Shown here: positions 16,847-25,559 of the stretch, piece after piece
Position numbering within the stretch: the first letter of the stretch is position 1
How the letters are laid out: each line of letters opens with the position of its first letter
Origin: Microbacterium sp.
Lineage (GTDB): Bacteria; Actinomycetota; Actinomycetes; Actinomycetales; Microbacteriaceae
Direction of reading: 5' to 3'
Assembly: GCA_031177765.1 (NCBI GenBank)
Contig: JAPSKH010000015.1
Span: forward strand, 1-49,668
Length of the DNA stretch: 49,668 nucleotides
The notes under the pieces: model-generated
Told to the model about the DNA's origin: nothing
The model's input: the letters and a program-made list of their open reading frames with translations, nothing else
Database searches by the model: none
Position numbers and translations under genes: made by a program

Positions 16847-17802
16847 GCGATCCTGCACTCGGTGCCGCCGTGCGCGGCGCCGTCGACCTCTCAGCACTGC
16901 GCAATCGGCCCGCCGCAGGGCCCGCCGCAGCGCCCGCCGCCCCGGCCGCGGGAGCCGGCGACGCCCCCGGCGGCGTGCCGGTGGCATCTCTCGTGATGGA
17001 CGTCACCGATGAGACGTTCGCCCAGGTGCTCGAACTGTCCCGCACCGTTCCGGTGGTCGTGGACCTGTGGGCGGAGTGGTGCGGTCCCTGCAAGCAGCTG
17101 AGCCCCGTGCTGGAGCGGGTCGTGCTCGAGCTCGGCGGGCGCCTGGTGCTGGCGAAGGTGGATGTCGACGCGAACCCGCAGCTCTCCCAGGCGTTTCGGG
17201 CGCAGTCGATCCCGATGGTCGTGGCCCTCGTGGCCGGGCAGCCGGTTCCGCTGTTCACCGGCGCGGTACCCGAGCAGCAGGTGCGCGAGGTGTTCGCCCA
17301 GCTCCTGCAGCTCGCCGCTCAGAACGGCGTGTCGGGCACCGCGGCGGCGGACGGTCAGGCGGCGCCGGCCGAACCGGCCGAGGCGCCGCTCCCGCCGCTG
17401 CACGCCGAGGCCTACCAGGCGATCGAGGAGGGCGACTTCGCGCGGGCGATCACCGCCTACGAGAAGGCCCTCGCCGAGAACCCGCGCGATGCGGACGCGC
17501 GGGCGGGCCTCGGTCAGGTGCGTCTGCTGCACCGGGTGCAGCAGCTCGACCCGCAGGCGGTGCGGCAGGAGGCGGCCGGGAATCCGACCGACGTCGACGC
17601 GCAGCTGGCCGTCGCGGATCTGGACATCAGCGGCGGGCACGTCGAGGACGCGTTCGGACGCCTGCTCGATCTGTTCGCCGAGCTGCCGGCCGACCGGCGT
17701 CCGGCGGTCCGGGAGCGGCTCCTGGAACTGTTCGCCCTGGTCGGCGACGCGGACCCCCGCGTGGCGGCCGCCCGGGCACGCCTGGCCTCGCTGCTGTTCT
17801 GA
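16843..17802 (+). CDS. YbbN-like thioredoxin-TPR protein
   Basis: A 319-residue protein with an Ala/Pro-rich N-terminal stretch, a thioredoxin fold at about residues 48-155 with active site WAEWCGPCKQLSP, and a C-terminal tetratricopeptide region (AYQAIEEGDFARAITAYEKALAENPRDADARAGLGQVRLL and following helices). This matches the CnoX/YbbN co-chaperone family, which protects substrates from oxidation and passes them to GroEL or DnaK. Here the CxxC pair is intact, so it may also reduce disulfides. No signal peptide, so cytosolic. The GTG start overlaps the upstream stop by four bases. Confidence 0.9.
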   Translation: MSDPALGAAVRGAVDLSALRNRPAAGPAAAPAAPAAGAGDAPGGVPVASLVMDVTDETFAQVLELSRTVPVVVDLWAEWCGPCKQLSPVLERVVLELGGRLVLAKVDVDANPQLSQAFRAQSIPMVVALVAGQPVPLFTGAVPEQQVREVFAQLLQLAAQNGVSGTAAADGQAAPAEPAEAPLPPLHAEAYQAIEEGDFARAITAYEKALAENPRDADARAGLGQVRLLHRVQQLDPQAVRQEAAGNPTDVDAQLAVADLDISGGHVEDAFGRLLDLFAELPADRRPAVRERLLELFALVGDADPRVAAARARLASLLF

Positions 17803-17811
17803 CGCACGCAT

Positions 17812-17844
17812 GGGACGGGCGGGCCGTCCCGGCCCGCCCGTCCC
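17812..17844. terminator. Bidirectional hairpin terminator between convergent genes
   Basis: A perfect 14-bp GC stem (17812-17825 with 17831-17844) with a 5-nt loop fills the gap between the stop codons of the thioredoxin-TPR gene and glgB. There is no U tract on either side. Confidence 0.75.
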
Positions 17845-17846
17845 GC

Positions 17847-20024
17847 TCAGCCCCGCGTGGGGGAGGGGATGTGGGCCTGCGGGTGGTGACGCAGCCACAG
17901 CACGCCCAGCGGCGGCAGCACCATGGATGCCCGCCCGCCCGCACGGGCGCTGACCATGCCGAGGTTGCCCACGCCGGACCCGCCGTACTCCTGGGCGTCG
18001 GTGTTGAGGATCTCGTGCCAGACGCCCTCCTCGGGCAGGTCGAGCTCGAATCCCATGATGGGAACGCCGGAGAAGTTCGCGATCACCGCGACGGTGTTGC
18101 CGTGTCCGTCGCGGCGCGCGAACGCCAGCACGTTGGGATTCCACGTCGGCGCGCCCAGCCGCATGAACGCGGCGGCCTCGCTGTCGCGCGCCCACAGCGC
18201 CGGCTCGCTCCGGTAGACGCGGTTCAGCGTGGCCACGAACCCGTGCAGCTGCGCATGGGACGGCTGTTCGAGCAGCCACCAGTCCAGTGACCGCGCGTCG
18301 GACCACTCCGAGAGCTGCCCGAACTCCTGACCCATGAACAGCAGCTGCTTGCCCGGGTGGCCCCACATGTAGGCCAGGAACGAGCGCATGTTCGCGAGCT
18401 TCTGCCAGTGGTCGCCCGGCATCCGCGTGAACAGCGTCCCCTTGCCGTGGACCACCTCGTCATGGCTGATGGGGAGCATGTAGTTCTCGCTGAACGCGTA
18501 GACGAACGAGAACGAGATCTCGCCCTCGTGATGCGAGCGGTACATCGGGTCGCGCTTGAAGTACTGCAGGGAGTCGTTCATCCAGCCCATGTTCCACTTG
18601 AACCCGAAGCCGAGCCCGGCGTGGTTGGTCGGTGCCGTCACACCGGGGAAGCTGGTGGACTCCTCCGCGATCATGGCGACGCCGGGATAGCGACGGTAGG
18701 CGGTCGCGTTGACCTCCTGGAGAAAGCGGATGGCCTCGAGGTTCTCGCGTCCCCCGTGCACGTTCGGCTCCCACTCGCCCGCGTTGCGCGAGTAGTCGAG
18801 GTAGAGCATCGATGCCACGGCGTCCACGCGGAGCCCGTCGACATGGAACTCCTCGAACCAGTACAGGGCGTTGGCGACGAGGAAGTTGCGCACCTCGTTG
18901 CGCCCGTAGTCGAAGATGTACGTGCCCCAGTCGCGGTGCTCGCCACGGCGAGGATCGGGGTGCTCGTACACCGGCTCGCCGTCGAAGCGCGCCAGGGCGA
19001 AGGCATCCTTCGGGAAGTGACCGGGAACCCAGTCCATGATGACGCCGATCCCGGCCTGGTGCAGCCGGTCGATGAGGTACCGCAGGTCGTCCGGATGCCC
19101 GAAGCGGCTGGTGGGCGCGTAGTAGCCGGTGACCTGGTACCCCCAGGATCCGCCGAACGGATGCTCCGCCAGCGGCAGGAACTCCACGTGGGTGAAGCCC
19201 TGGGCCGTCACGTACTCGATCAGCGGATCGGCCGCCTCGCGGTACGACAGGCCCTGACGCCAGGACCCGAAGTGCAGCTCGTACACGGACATGGGGCGGG
19301 ATACCAGGGCGGTCTTCCTGCGCTCGGCGAGCCAGGCGTCGTCGCCCCATCGGTAGGAGGATTCCACGACGACGCTCGCGGTGGCCGGCGGCTTCTCGGC
19401 GAGCCTGGCCATCGGATCGGCCTTCTGCACCCACCCGCCACGCCGCGTGAGGAGCTCGTACTTGTATGTCGCTCCTGCGGCGATGCCGGGGACGAACAGC
19501 TCCCAGACGCCGGTGCCGCCCATCGACCGCATCGCATGGCCGCTGCCGTCCCAGCCGTTGAAATCGCCCACGACGCGCACGGCGCGCGCGTTGGGGGCCC
19601 ACACCGCGAAGCTCGTGCCGGTGACGCCGTCGTGTGTGCGCACGTGGGAGCCCAGCACGCGCCAGAGCTCCTCGTGCCGTCCCTCGCCGATGAGATGCAG
19701 GTCGAGCTCGCCCACGGTCGGGGTGTGGCGATACGGGTCGGCGGCGACGAAGTCGGGCCCGTCGTCATAGGTGGCCACGAGCTCGTAGGGGCGCAGCGCA
19801 CCGCCTCGCGTGCCTTCCCAGATCCCGCCGCGCACGTGCTCCAGCGGCACGCGCGTGCCGTCGTCGAACACGGCGGTGACGCTGCGGGCGAGCGGCCGCC
19901 GCGCGCGGACGGTCCAGGTGCGGGCCCCCTCGGCGTCGGTTCCGGGATGGATGCCGAGCACCGCGTGCGGGTCGTGGTGGGAGCCGGCGGCCACGGCGTC
20001 GATCAACTGGTCGGGAAGCGTCAT
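17847..20024 (-). CDS. glgB: 1,4-alpha-glucan branching enzyme
   Basis: Introduces alpha-1,6 branches into linear glucan; GH13. The 725-residue protein has an N-terminal CBM48 region (HDPHAVLGIHPG), a second linker domain (GSHVRTHDGVTGTSFAVWAPNARAV), then the barrel. Barrel motifs are DWVPGHFPKD, GLRVDAVASMLY with nucleophile D401, AEEST with acid/base E454, and ISHDEVVHGKG. The C-terminal beta domain holds NFSGVP. ATG start with AAGGAG six bases upstream, overlapping the glgE stop by four bases. In the GlgE pathway GlgB branches the maltosyl chains that GlgE extends. Confidence 0.97.
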   Translation of the reverse strand: MTLPDQLIDAVAAGSHHDPHAVLGIHPGTDAEGARTWTVRARRPLARSVTAVFDDGTRVPLEHVRGGIWEGTRGGALRPYELVATYDDGPDFVAADPYRHTPTVGELDLHLIGEGRHEELWRVLGSHVRTHDGVTGTSFAVWAPNARAVRVVGDFNGWDGSGHAMRSMGGTGVWELFVPGIAAGATYKYELLTRRGGWVQKADPMARLAEKPPATASVVVESSYRWGDDAWLAERRKTALVSRPMSVYELHFGSWRQGLSYREAADPLIEYVTAQGFTHVEFLPLAEHPFGGSWGYQVTGYYAPTSRFGHPDDLRYLIDRLHQAGIGVIMDWVPGHFPKDAFALARFDGEPVYEHPDPRRGEHRDWGTYIFDYGRNEVRNFLVANALYWFEEFHVDGLRVDAVASMLYLDYSRNAGEWEPNVHGGRENLEAIRFLQEVNATAYRRYPGVAMIAEESTSFPGVTAPTNHAGLGFGFKWNMGWMNDSLQYFKRDPMYRSHHEGEISFSFVYAFSENYMLPISHDEVVHGKGTLFTRMPGDHWQKLANMRSFLAYMWGHPGKQLLFMGQEFGQLSEWSDARSLDWWLLEQPSHAQLHGFVATLNRVYRSEPALWARDSEAAAFMRLGAPTWNPNVLAFARRDGHGNTVAVIANFSGVPIMGFELDLPEEGVWHEILNTDAQEYGGSGVGNLGMVSARAGGRASMVLPPLGVLWLRHHPQAHIPSPTRG

Positions 20025-22105
20025 CGTGGCTCCTTCACATGCAGGATGTGGACCGGTTCGGTGAACGCGTCCAGCCGCACGTAGTTGTGGTCGGCCCAGT
20101 GCCAGCGCGCCCCGGTGAGGAGGTCCTCGACCTCATACGTGTCGCCAGGCGGCACGCCCCACACGCTTGTGTCCAGATGCACCATCGTCTCGCGCACCGA
20201 GTGCGGATCGGTGTTCACCACGACGATGACCGTGTCACTGCGGCCGTCCGGCGCCAGAGCGGCGTCGAGGTGCTTGGCGTAGACGAGGATCGCGTCGTCG
20301 TCGCTCCAGTGGATCGACAGGTTCCGCAGCTGCCGCAGCGCCGGGTGCTCGCGGCGGATCTCGTTGAGGCGGGTGAGGAACGGCGCCAGCGAGTCACCGC
20401 GGTCGACCGCACCCTCCCAGTCGCGCAGCTTGTACTCGTACTTCTCGTTGTCGATGTTCTCTTCGGAGCCCGGGCGCGCGACGTTCTCGTACAGCTCGTA
20501 CCCGGCGTACACCCCGTAGGTGGGTGCGGCGGTGGCGGCGATCGCCGCGCGGATGCGGTAGGCGGGCCGCCCACCGAACTGCAGGTACTCGGTGAGGATG
20601 TCGGGGGTGTTGACGAAGAGGTTCGGCCGGAGGAAGTCGGCAGTCTCGTGCGCCAGTCCGTCCAGGAACTCCTCGAGCTCGGTCTTGGTGTTCCGCCACG
20701 TGAAGTACGTGTAGCTCTGCTGGAAGCCGGCCGCGGCCAGGCTCTGCAGCGGTGCGGGCCGCGTGAACGCCTCGGCGAGGAAGACCACGTCCGGGTTCTC
20801 GGCGTTGACGGTCGAGATCAGCCACTCCCAGAACTGCAGAGGCTTGGTGTGCGGATTGTCGACGCGGAACACCTTCACACCCTGCGCGATCCAGTGGCGC
20901 ACGATGCGCAGCACCTCGGCCCGGATCCCGTCCGGATCGTTGTCGAAGTTGATGGGGTAGATGTCCTGGTACTTCTTGGGCGGATTCTCGGCGTAGGCGA
21001 TCGACCCGTCCGGGAGCGTCGTGAACCACTCGGGGTGCTCCTTCACCCACGGGTGGTCGGGCGCCGCCTGCAGCGCGAGGTCCAGCGCCACCTCGATCCC
21101 CTCCGCGCGCGCCGCCCGGACGAACGCGCGGAAGTCGGCGAGGGTCCCGAGATCGGGATGCACCGCGTCGTGCCCTCCTGCCGCGGACCCGATCGCCCAG
21201 GGCGAGCCCGGGTCCTCCGGCCGCGGGTCGAGGGTGTTGTTGCGACCCTTCCGGTTCAGCGTCCCGATCGGGTGGATGGGCGGCAGGTACAGCACCTGGA
21301 ATCCCATGCCGGCGACGGCCGGGAGGCGCTTGGCGGCGGTGCGGAAGGTCCCCGACTTGATGGTGCCGTCCTTCAGGCGCCGTGCCCCCTCGGAGCGGGG
21401 GAAGAACTCGTACCAGGCCCCGACGCCGGCGCGTTCGCGCTCCACCAGCAGATCATGCTCGTCTCCGAGCGTCATGAGCGCCGTCAGAGGGCGCTCGTGG
21501 AAGTACGACGAGATGCTCTCGTCGTGCACGATCTCCAGCGCCGCCGCGTCGTCGGTCCCCGGGTCGCGCAGCCGCTCGGCCGCCGCCTTCAGCGCTCGCC
21601 GCTGCGCCGCCGGACGCGAACGCTCCGCCGCCGCCCGGTCGAACAGGCGCGCGCCGGTCTCGCGCATGAGCGCGGTGTCGACGCCTGCGGCGATCTTCAG
21701 CCCGGCGGCGTGCTCCCATGTCGCGAAATCGTCGGCGAAGGCTTCGAAGCGGAAGTGCCACAGCCCCTGCTCGAGAAGCGTCACCGACGTCTCCCAGCGG
21801 TCGAAGCCGTCCGCCAGCGAGCGCAGCCGGTGCAGCGAGACGTCCCCGGTGGGCGAGGTGAGGCGCAGCTGCACGCCGATCAGATCGTGACCCTCGCGGA
21901 ACGCCGTGATCCGGAACGGCACCACCTCGCCGACGAAGGCCTTGGGACGGAAATCGCCCCACGGCACCGTCGGAGCCGGCTTGGCCAGCGGGATCCGGCG
22001 CGTCGTCGTGTTGCGCTCAGCCTGCCAGGGCCGGGCGTCGCGGACAGGGATGGCCGTGGCGCTCCGCCACGGGAGGGAGCGCGAGGCGCGCGTCGACGTG
22101 ACCAC
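20021..22105 (-). CDS. glgE: Alpha-1,4-glucan:maltose-1-phosphate maltosyltransferase
   Basis: GH13_3 enzyme that extends alpha-1,4-glucans with maltosyl units from alpha-maltose-1-phosphate. The 694-residue protein has the N-terminal beta domain (KAFVGEVVPFRITAFREGHD), the barrel with VLYLPPIHPIG and DNDPDGIR, nucleophile D416 in FRVDNPHTKPLQFWEWL and acid/base E445 in FLAEAFTRP. The 29-residue spacing of these two matches characterised GlgE as I recall it. A basic N-terminal tail of about 45 residues precedes the conserved part. The GTG at 22105 is supported by TAGGTT six bases upstream, suggesting a leaderless mRNA. Overlaps glgB by four bases. Confidence 0.96.
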   Translation of the reverse strand: MVTSTRASRSLPWRSATAIPVRDARPWQAERNTTTRRIPLAKPAPTVPWGDFRPKAFVGEVVPFRITAFREGHDLIGVQLRLTSPTGDVSLHRLRSLADGFDRWETSVTLLEQGLWHFRFEAFADDFATWEHAAGLKIAAGVDTALMRETGARLFDRAAAERSRPAAQRRALKAAAERLRDPGTDDAAALEIVHDESISSYFHERPLTALMTLGDEHDLLVERERAGVGAWYEFFPRSEGARRLKDGTIKSGTFRTAAKRLPAVAGMGFQVLYLPPIHPIGTLNRKGRNNTLDPRPEDPGSPWAIGSAAGGHDAVHPDLGTLADFRAFVRAARAEGIEVALDLALQAAPDHPWVKEHPEWFTTLPDGSIAYAENPPKKYQDIYPINFDNDPDGIRAEVLRIVRHWIAQGVKVFRVDNPHTKPLQFWEWLISTVNAENPDVVFLAEAFTRPAPLQSLAAAGFQQSYTYFTWRNTKTELEEFLDGLAHETADFLRPNLFVNTPDILTEYLQFGGRPAYRIRAAIAATAAPTYGVYAGYELYENVARPGSEENIDNEKYEYKLRDWEGAVDRGDSLAPFLTRLNEIRREHPALRQLRNLSIHWSDDDAILVYAKHLDAALAPDGRSDTVIVVVNTDPHSVRETMVHLDTSVWGVPPGDTYEVEDLLTGARWHWADHNYVRLDAFTEPVHILHVKEPR

Positions 22106-22111
22106 GATCCG

Positions 22112-22117
22112 AACCTA
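22112..22117 (-). promoter_or_regulatory. -10 element of glgE-glgB (leaderless)
   Basis: On the minus strand TAGGTT is followed by exactly six bases and then the glgE GTG. A start site seven bases after the hexamer would be the start codon itself. It gives glgE-glgB a promoter separate from glgX. Confidence 0.6.
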
Positions 22118-22156
22118 CCGCGCACGGAACCGGCCCGAACAGCGGTGGGCGGGCGG

Positions 22157-24241
22157 TCACTCGGCGTGGTATAGGAGCATGGAGGTGCCGCTGACGGTCA
22201 CCGTGTCACCCGGCGCCGACTCCGGGCCGCGCTCGTGCGGCTCCTCGTCGGCGCTCGACCACAGGAGGACGTAGCGGGTCACCCCCGGCACGTCGGGAAG
22301 GGTCACCTCGATCTCGTCCTCCGTGCCGTGGACGATCAGGAGCACGCGGTTGGCATCGCCGTCCTCGGGGGTGGATGTGGCCACGTACTGCAGTGTGCGG
22401 TGAGAGGCATCCGTCCACCGGTCGATCGACATGGTGCGGCCGTGCTCGTCGTACCACTCCATGAGGGATGCCGACGGGGTGTGCTCGCCGAGGCGTGCGA
22501 AGCGCTTCGGCCGCAGCGCGGGATTGTCCCGACGCAGCCGGATCAGACGCTGGACGTGCCGGTGCAGGTCGCGCTGCCACGGCGCGTGGTCCCATGGGAG
22601 CCACGTGAGGGGCGAGTCGTGGCAGTACGCGTTGTTGTTGCCGCGCTGAGAGCGTCCGAACTCGTCTCCGGCGGTCAGCATCGGCACCCCGGCAGACAGC
22701 AGCAGCGTGCCGAGGAGGTTCCTCATCGCCTTGCGGCGCGCGGAGAGGACGCCGTCGTCGTCGGTCGGGCCTTCCGCGCCGTGGTTGAAGGAGCGGTTGG
22801 CGTCGGTGCCGTCGCGGTCGTCCTCGCCGTTGGCCAGATTGTGCTTGACGTCGTAGCTGACGAGGTCGCTCAAGGTGAACCCGTCGTGCGCCGTGACGAA
22901 GTTGACCCCCGCGAGCGGGCCTCGGGCGTCGTCGAAGGTGTTCGACGACCCCGCCAGCCGCGTGGCGAGTCTGCCGACGCCTTCGGGTGACGCTCCGGTG
23001 CGGCGAGCGTGGTCGATGTCGCTGAGCCAGAAGCTGCGGACGCCGTCCCGGTACCGGTCGTTCCACTCCATCCAGCCCGGTCCGAACCGTCCGGTCTGCC
23101 AGCCGCCCATGCCGACGTCCCACGGCTCTGCGATCATCTTGACGCCGGCGAGCGCGGGATCGTCGATGATCGCCCGCAGCAGCGGGTGATCGGGTGTGAA
23201 GACGTGGTCCGCGTCGCGTCCGAGCGTCACCGCGAGGTCGAACCGGAACCCGTCGACCTGCACCTCGCGGGCCCAGTACCGCAGCGAGTCGAGCACGAGC
23301 CGCGCGGCCGCGTCGGTCGAGGTGTCGAGGGAGTTCCCGCAGCCTGTGACGTCGATGTACGCACCGTCGTCGTGCTGGCGGTAGTACGCGCGGTTGTCGA
23401 TGCCGCGCAGACTCGACCGCGGGCCGCCGATGCCTTCCTCGGCGGTGTGGTTGTACACGACGTCGAGGATGACCTCGAGGCCGGCCTCGTGCAGCAGCCG
23501 CACCATGCCCTTGAACTCGCGGAGCACGGCCTCCGGCCCCTCCCGGCGGGCCTGTTCGGTGGCGTACGCGGCGTGCGGCGTGAAGTAGTTCAGCGGGTTG
23601 TAGCCCCAGTAGTTGGTGAGGCGATGCTGAAGCAGACGCGGTTCGGTCGTGAAGGCGTGCACAGGCAGCAGCTCGACGCTGGTCACGCCGAGATCGAGGA
23701 AGTGCTGGACCATGGCGGGGTGGGCCAGGCCCGCGTACGTGCCGCGCAGGGCCCCGGGCACGTCGGGATGCCGCTTCGACAGGCCCTTCACATGTCCCTC
23801 GTAGAGCACGGTCTCCTCGAGCGGAATCGCGGGCTTGCCGACGCCGCCCCAGTCGAAGCCGCCGTCGACGACGACCGAACGCCAGCCGTCGTGGCCGCTG
23901 CGCCGGAGCCCGCGCGTGTACGGCTCGAGGAGGAGGGTGCGGCCGTTGAAGGTGTTGCCGTGGCCGTGGGGTCCGTCGACGCGGATGGCGTACGGGGTTC
24001 CCGGGCGCAGCGACGAGGTGGTCGCCGACCAGACGCCGCCGCCGACCGGAGCGAGCGGGATCGTCTCGGTGATCCAGTCGAGGTCCGTGTCGTCGAAGAC
24101 CACCAGCTCCACCGAGTCGGCGTGCGAGGACCACACCCGCACCGTCGCGCCGTCCGGTCCGAGCACGACTCCCAGGTCGTCCAGCTCGGGACTGACCAGG
24201 CCCCCGGACGGGTGCGCGGTGACGGGCTGAGGGCTGACCAT
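22157..24241 (-). CDS. glgX: Glycogen debranching enzyme, isoamylase type
   Basis: Hydrolyses alpha-1,6 branches of glycogen or maltodextrin. The 694-residue protein has an N-terminal CBM48-like domain (GVVLGPDGATVRVWSSHADSVELVVFD), then the barrel: LLPVHAF, VILDVVYNHTAEEG, FRFDLAVTLGRD with nucleophile D335, MIAEPWDVG with acid/base E372, TAHDGFTLSDLVSYD. The C-terminal beta domain ends YHAE. The ATG at 24241 fits a leaderless start with TATCGT seven bases upstream; an ATG at 24259 is upstream of that hexamer. Whether it is a GlgX or TreX-like debrancher cannot be told, since treY and treZ are not in the window. Confidence 0.94.
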   Translation of the reverse strand: MVSPQPVTAHPSGGLVSPELDDLGVVLGPDGATVRVWSSHADSVELVVFDDTDLDWITETIPLAPVGGGVWSATTSSLRPGTPYAIRVDGPHGHGNTFNGRTLLLEPYTRGLRRSGHDGWRSVVVDGGFDWGGVGKPAIPLEETVLYEGHVKGLSKRHPDVPGALRGTYAGLAHPAMVQHFLDLGVTSVELLPVHAFTTEPRLLQHRLTNYWGYNPLNYFTPHAAYATEQARREGPEAVLREFKGMVRLLHEAGLEVILDVVYNHTAEEGIGGPRSSLRGIDNRAYYRQHDDGAYIDVTGCGNSLDTSTDAAARLVLDSLRYWAREVQVDGFRFDLAVTLGRDADHVFTPDHPLLRAIIDDPALAGVKMIAEPWDVGMGGWQTGRFGPGWMEWNDRYRDGVRSFWLSDIDHARRTGASPEGVGRLATRLAGSSNTFDDARGPLAGVNFVTAHDGFTLSDLVSYDVKHNLANGEDDRDGTDANRSFNHGAEGPTDDDGVLSARRKAMRNLLGTLLLSAGVPMLTAGDEFGRSQRGNNNAYCHDSPLTWLPWDHAPWQRDLHRHVQRLIRLRRDNPALRPKRFARLGEHTPSASLMEWYDEHGRTMSIDRWTDASHRTLQYVATSTPEDGDANRVLLIVHGTEDEIEVTLPDVPGVTRYVLLWSSADEEPHERGPESAPGDTVTVSGTSMLLYHAE

Positions 24242-24247
24242 GCCGAC

Positions 24248-24254
24248 TACGATA
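24248..24254. promoter_or_regulatory. Symmetric -10 shared by glgX and the cysteine desulfurase gene
   Basis: The heptamer TACGATA reads TACGAT on the plus strand (24248-24253) and TATCGT on the minus strand (24254 to 24249). The minus reading sits seven bases before the glgX ATG. The plus reading would give a leader of about 90 nt for the desulfurase gene. The remaining 24255-24350 contains only AAGGAGGT (24338-24345). Confidence 0.45.
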
Positions 24255-24350
24255 ACCATGGACCCTGAGGCCGCGTGACGGCACCCGGTCCCGTGCGCGG
24301 CGAGACCGGGGCGCACGGGCGACGACGGCGCGAGACGAAGGAGGTGCGCG

Positions 24351-25550
24351 GTGGCGGTGTACCTGGACCACGCCGCGACGACCCCGTTGCGCGCGGAGGC
24401 GCGACAGGCGTGGCTCGATGCGTCGGAGCTGGCAGGCAACGCGTCGTCGATCCACGGCGCGGGCCAGCGGGCGCGCCGGCTTCTGGAGGAGTCGCGGGAG
24501 CGGCTGGCGGCGGTGCTGCAGTGCGACCCGATCGAGGTCGTCTTCACCTCGGGCGGCACCGAGTCGGTCAATCTCGCGGTCAAGGGTCTGTGGTGGGCGC
24601 GGGCCGATGGCACGGAGGCCGTCGTCCTCCCGGACGGCGAGCACCACGCCACGCTCGACGCCGTGGAGTGGCTCGTCGGGCAGGGCGCCGGCGTGCGCGG
24701 CGTTCCGCTCGACGGCGCCGGCCGCATCGACGTCGAGCGCTTCAGAGGCGCCCTCCCCGGCGCTGCGCTGGCGACCGCGCTGGTGGTGAACAACGAGGTC
24801 GGAACCCGCAACGACGCGCCGGCCCTGGCCGCGGAGGCCGCGGCAGCCGGGGTCGCCCTGCATCTGGACGCGATCGCCGCGTTCGGCCACGTGCCGGTGA
24901 CGTTCCGCGCGTGGCGCGGGTCCGGCGCCGCGGCCGGCGCGGGCCTGGTCGCACTGAGCGTCTCGGCGCACAAGCTCGGCGGGCCTGTCGGCGTGGGGGC
25001 GCTCGTCGTCGCGCGCGACGCGCGGATCGCCGCGCTGCTGCACGGCGGAGGTCAGCAGCGCCGGCTGCGGTCGGGCACCCAGGACATCGCCGGCGCCGCG
25101 GCGTTCGCGGTGGCGGCCGAGCTCGCCGAGGCCGAGCGCGAGAGCGAGGCGCGCAGGCTCGCGCAGCTGCGGCGGCGGCTGGTGGGCGGCATCCGCTCGA
25201 TCGTCCCGGACGCCGAGCTTCTGGGCGATCCCGAGGACCGTGCGCCCGGGAACGCGCACGTGCTGATCCCCGGAGCGGCGGGGGAGACGCTGCTGTTCCT
25301 GCTGGATGTCGCCGGAATCGCCGTCTCCACCGGCTCGGCGTGCCAGGCGGGGGTCGCCGAGCCGTCGCACGTCGTGCGGGCGATGGGACGCTCGGAGGCC
25401 GAGGCGCGTCAGGTGCTGCGATTCACACTGGGCCGCACCAGCAGCGAGGCGGATGTGGACGCCGTGCTGGCCGTGCTCCCGGATGCCGTGGCCCGAGCCC
25501 GCGCCGCCTCCGGCTCTTCGTCCGGGACCCGCTCAGGACCGCGCTCGTAG
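24351..25550 (+). CDS. Cysteine desulfurase (NifS/IscS class)
   Basis: PLP enzyme that removes sulfur from cysteine as a protein persulfide. The 399-residue protein starts VYLDHAATTPLR and has FTSGGTESVN, the PLP lysine K208 in SVSAHKLGGP, the RSGTQD region and the persulfide cysteine C331 in STGSACQAGV. The usual glutamine three residues after the PLP-ring aspartate (D173) is alanine (HLDAIAAFG). The GTG start has AAGGAGGT five bases upstream, the strongest ribosome binding site in the window. It lies nine bases before mnmA, so it probably supplies sulfur for tRNA 2-thiouridine. Confidence 0.94.
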   Translation: MAVYLDHAATTPLRAEARQAWLDASELAGNASSIHGAGQRARRLLEESRERLAAVLQCDPIEVVFTSGGTESVNLAVKGLWWARADGTEAVVLPDGEHHATLDAVEWLVGQGAGVRGVPLDGAGRIDVERFRGALPGAALATALVVNNEVGTRNDAPALAAEAAAAGVALHLDAIAAFGHVPVTFRAWRGSGAAAGAGLVALSVSAHKLGGPVGVGALVVARDARIAALLHGGGQQRRLRSGTQDIAGAAAFAVAAELAEAERESEARRLAQLRRRLVGGIRSIVPDAELLGDPEDRAPGNAHVLIPGAAGETLLFLLDVAGIAVSTGSACQAGVAEPSHVVRAMGRSEAEARQVLRFTLGRTSSEADVDAVLAVLPDAVARARAASGSSSGTRSGPRS

Positions 25551-25553
25551 ACT
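25548..25553 (+). promoter_or_regulatory. -10 element of mnmA (leaderless)
   Basis: TAGACT, then six bases, then the mnmA ATG. It overlaps the stop codon of the desulfurase gene, so mnmA can be transcribed both by readthrough and from its own leaderless promoter. Confidence 0.55.
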
Positions 25554-25559
25554 GGACCG

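Noticed and set aside
22106..24973. Extension of glgX upstream to about 24973
   Set aside because: The added sequence is antisense to the desulfurase gene and has no CBM48 or barrel similarity; the conserved protein starts at 24241.
22206..25370. Very long open frame (over 1000 codons) on the minus strand out of phase with glgX and antisense to the desulfurase gene
   Set aside because: Extreme third-position GC suppresses stops in shadow frames. The translation is Arg/Pro/Gly-rich low-complexity sequence with no family motif, whereas glgX and the desulfurase have full catalytic signatures.
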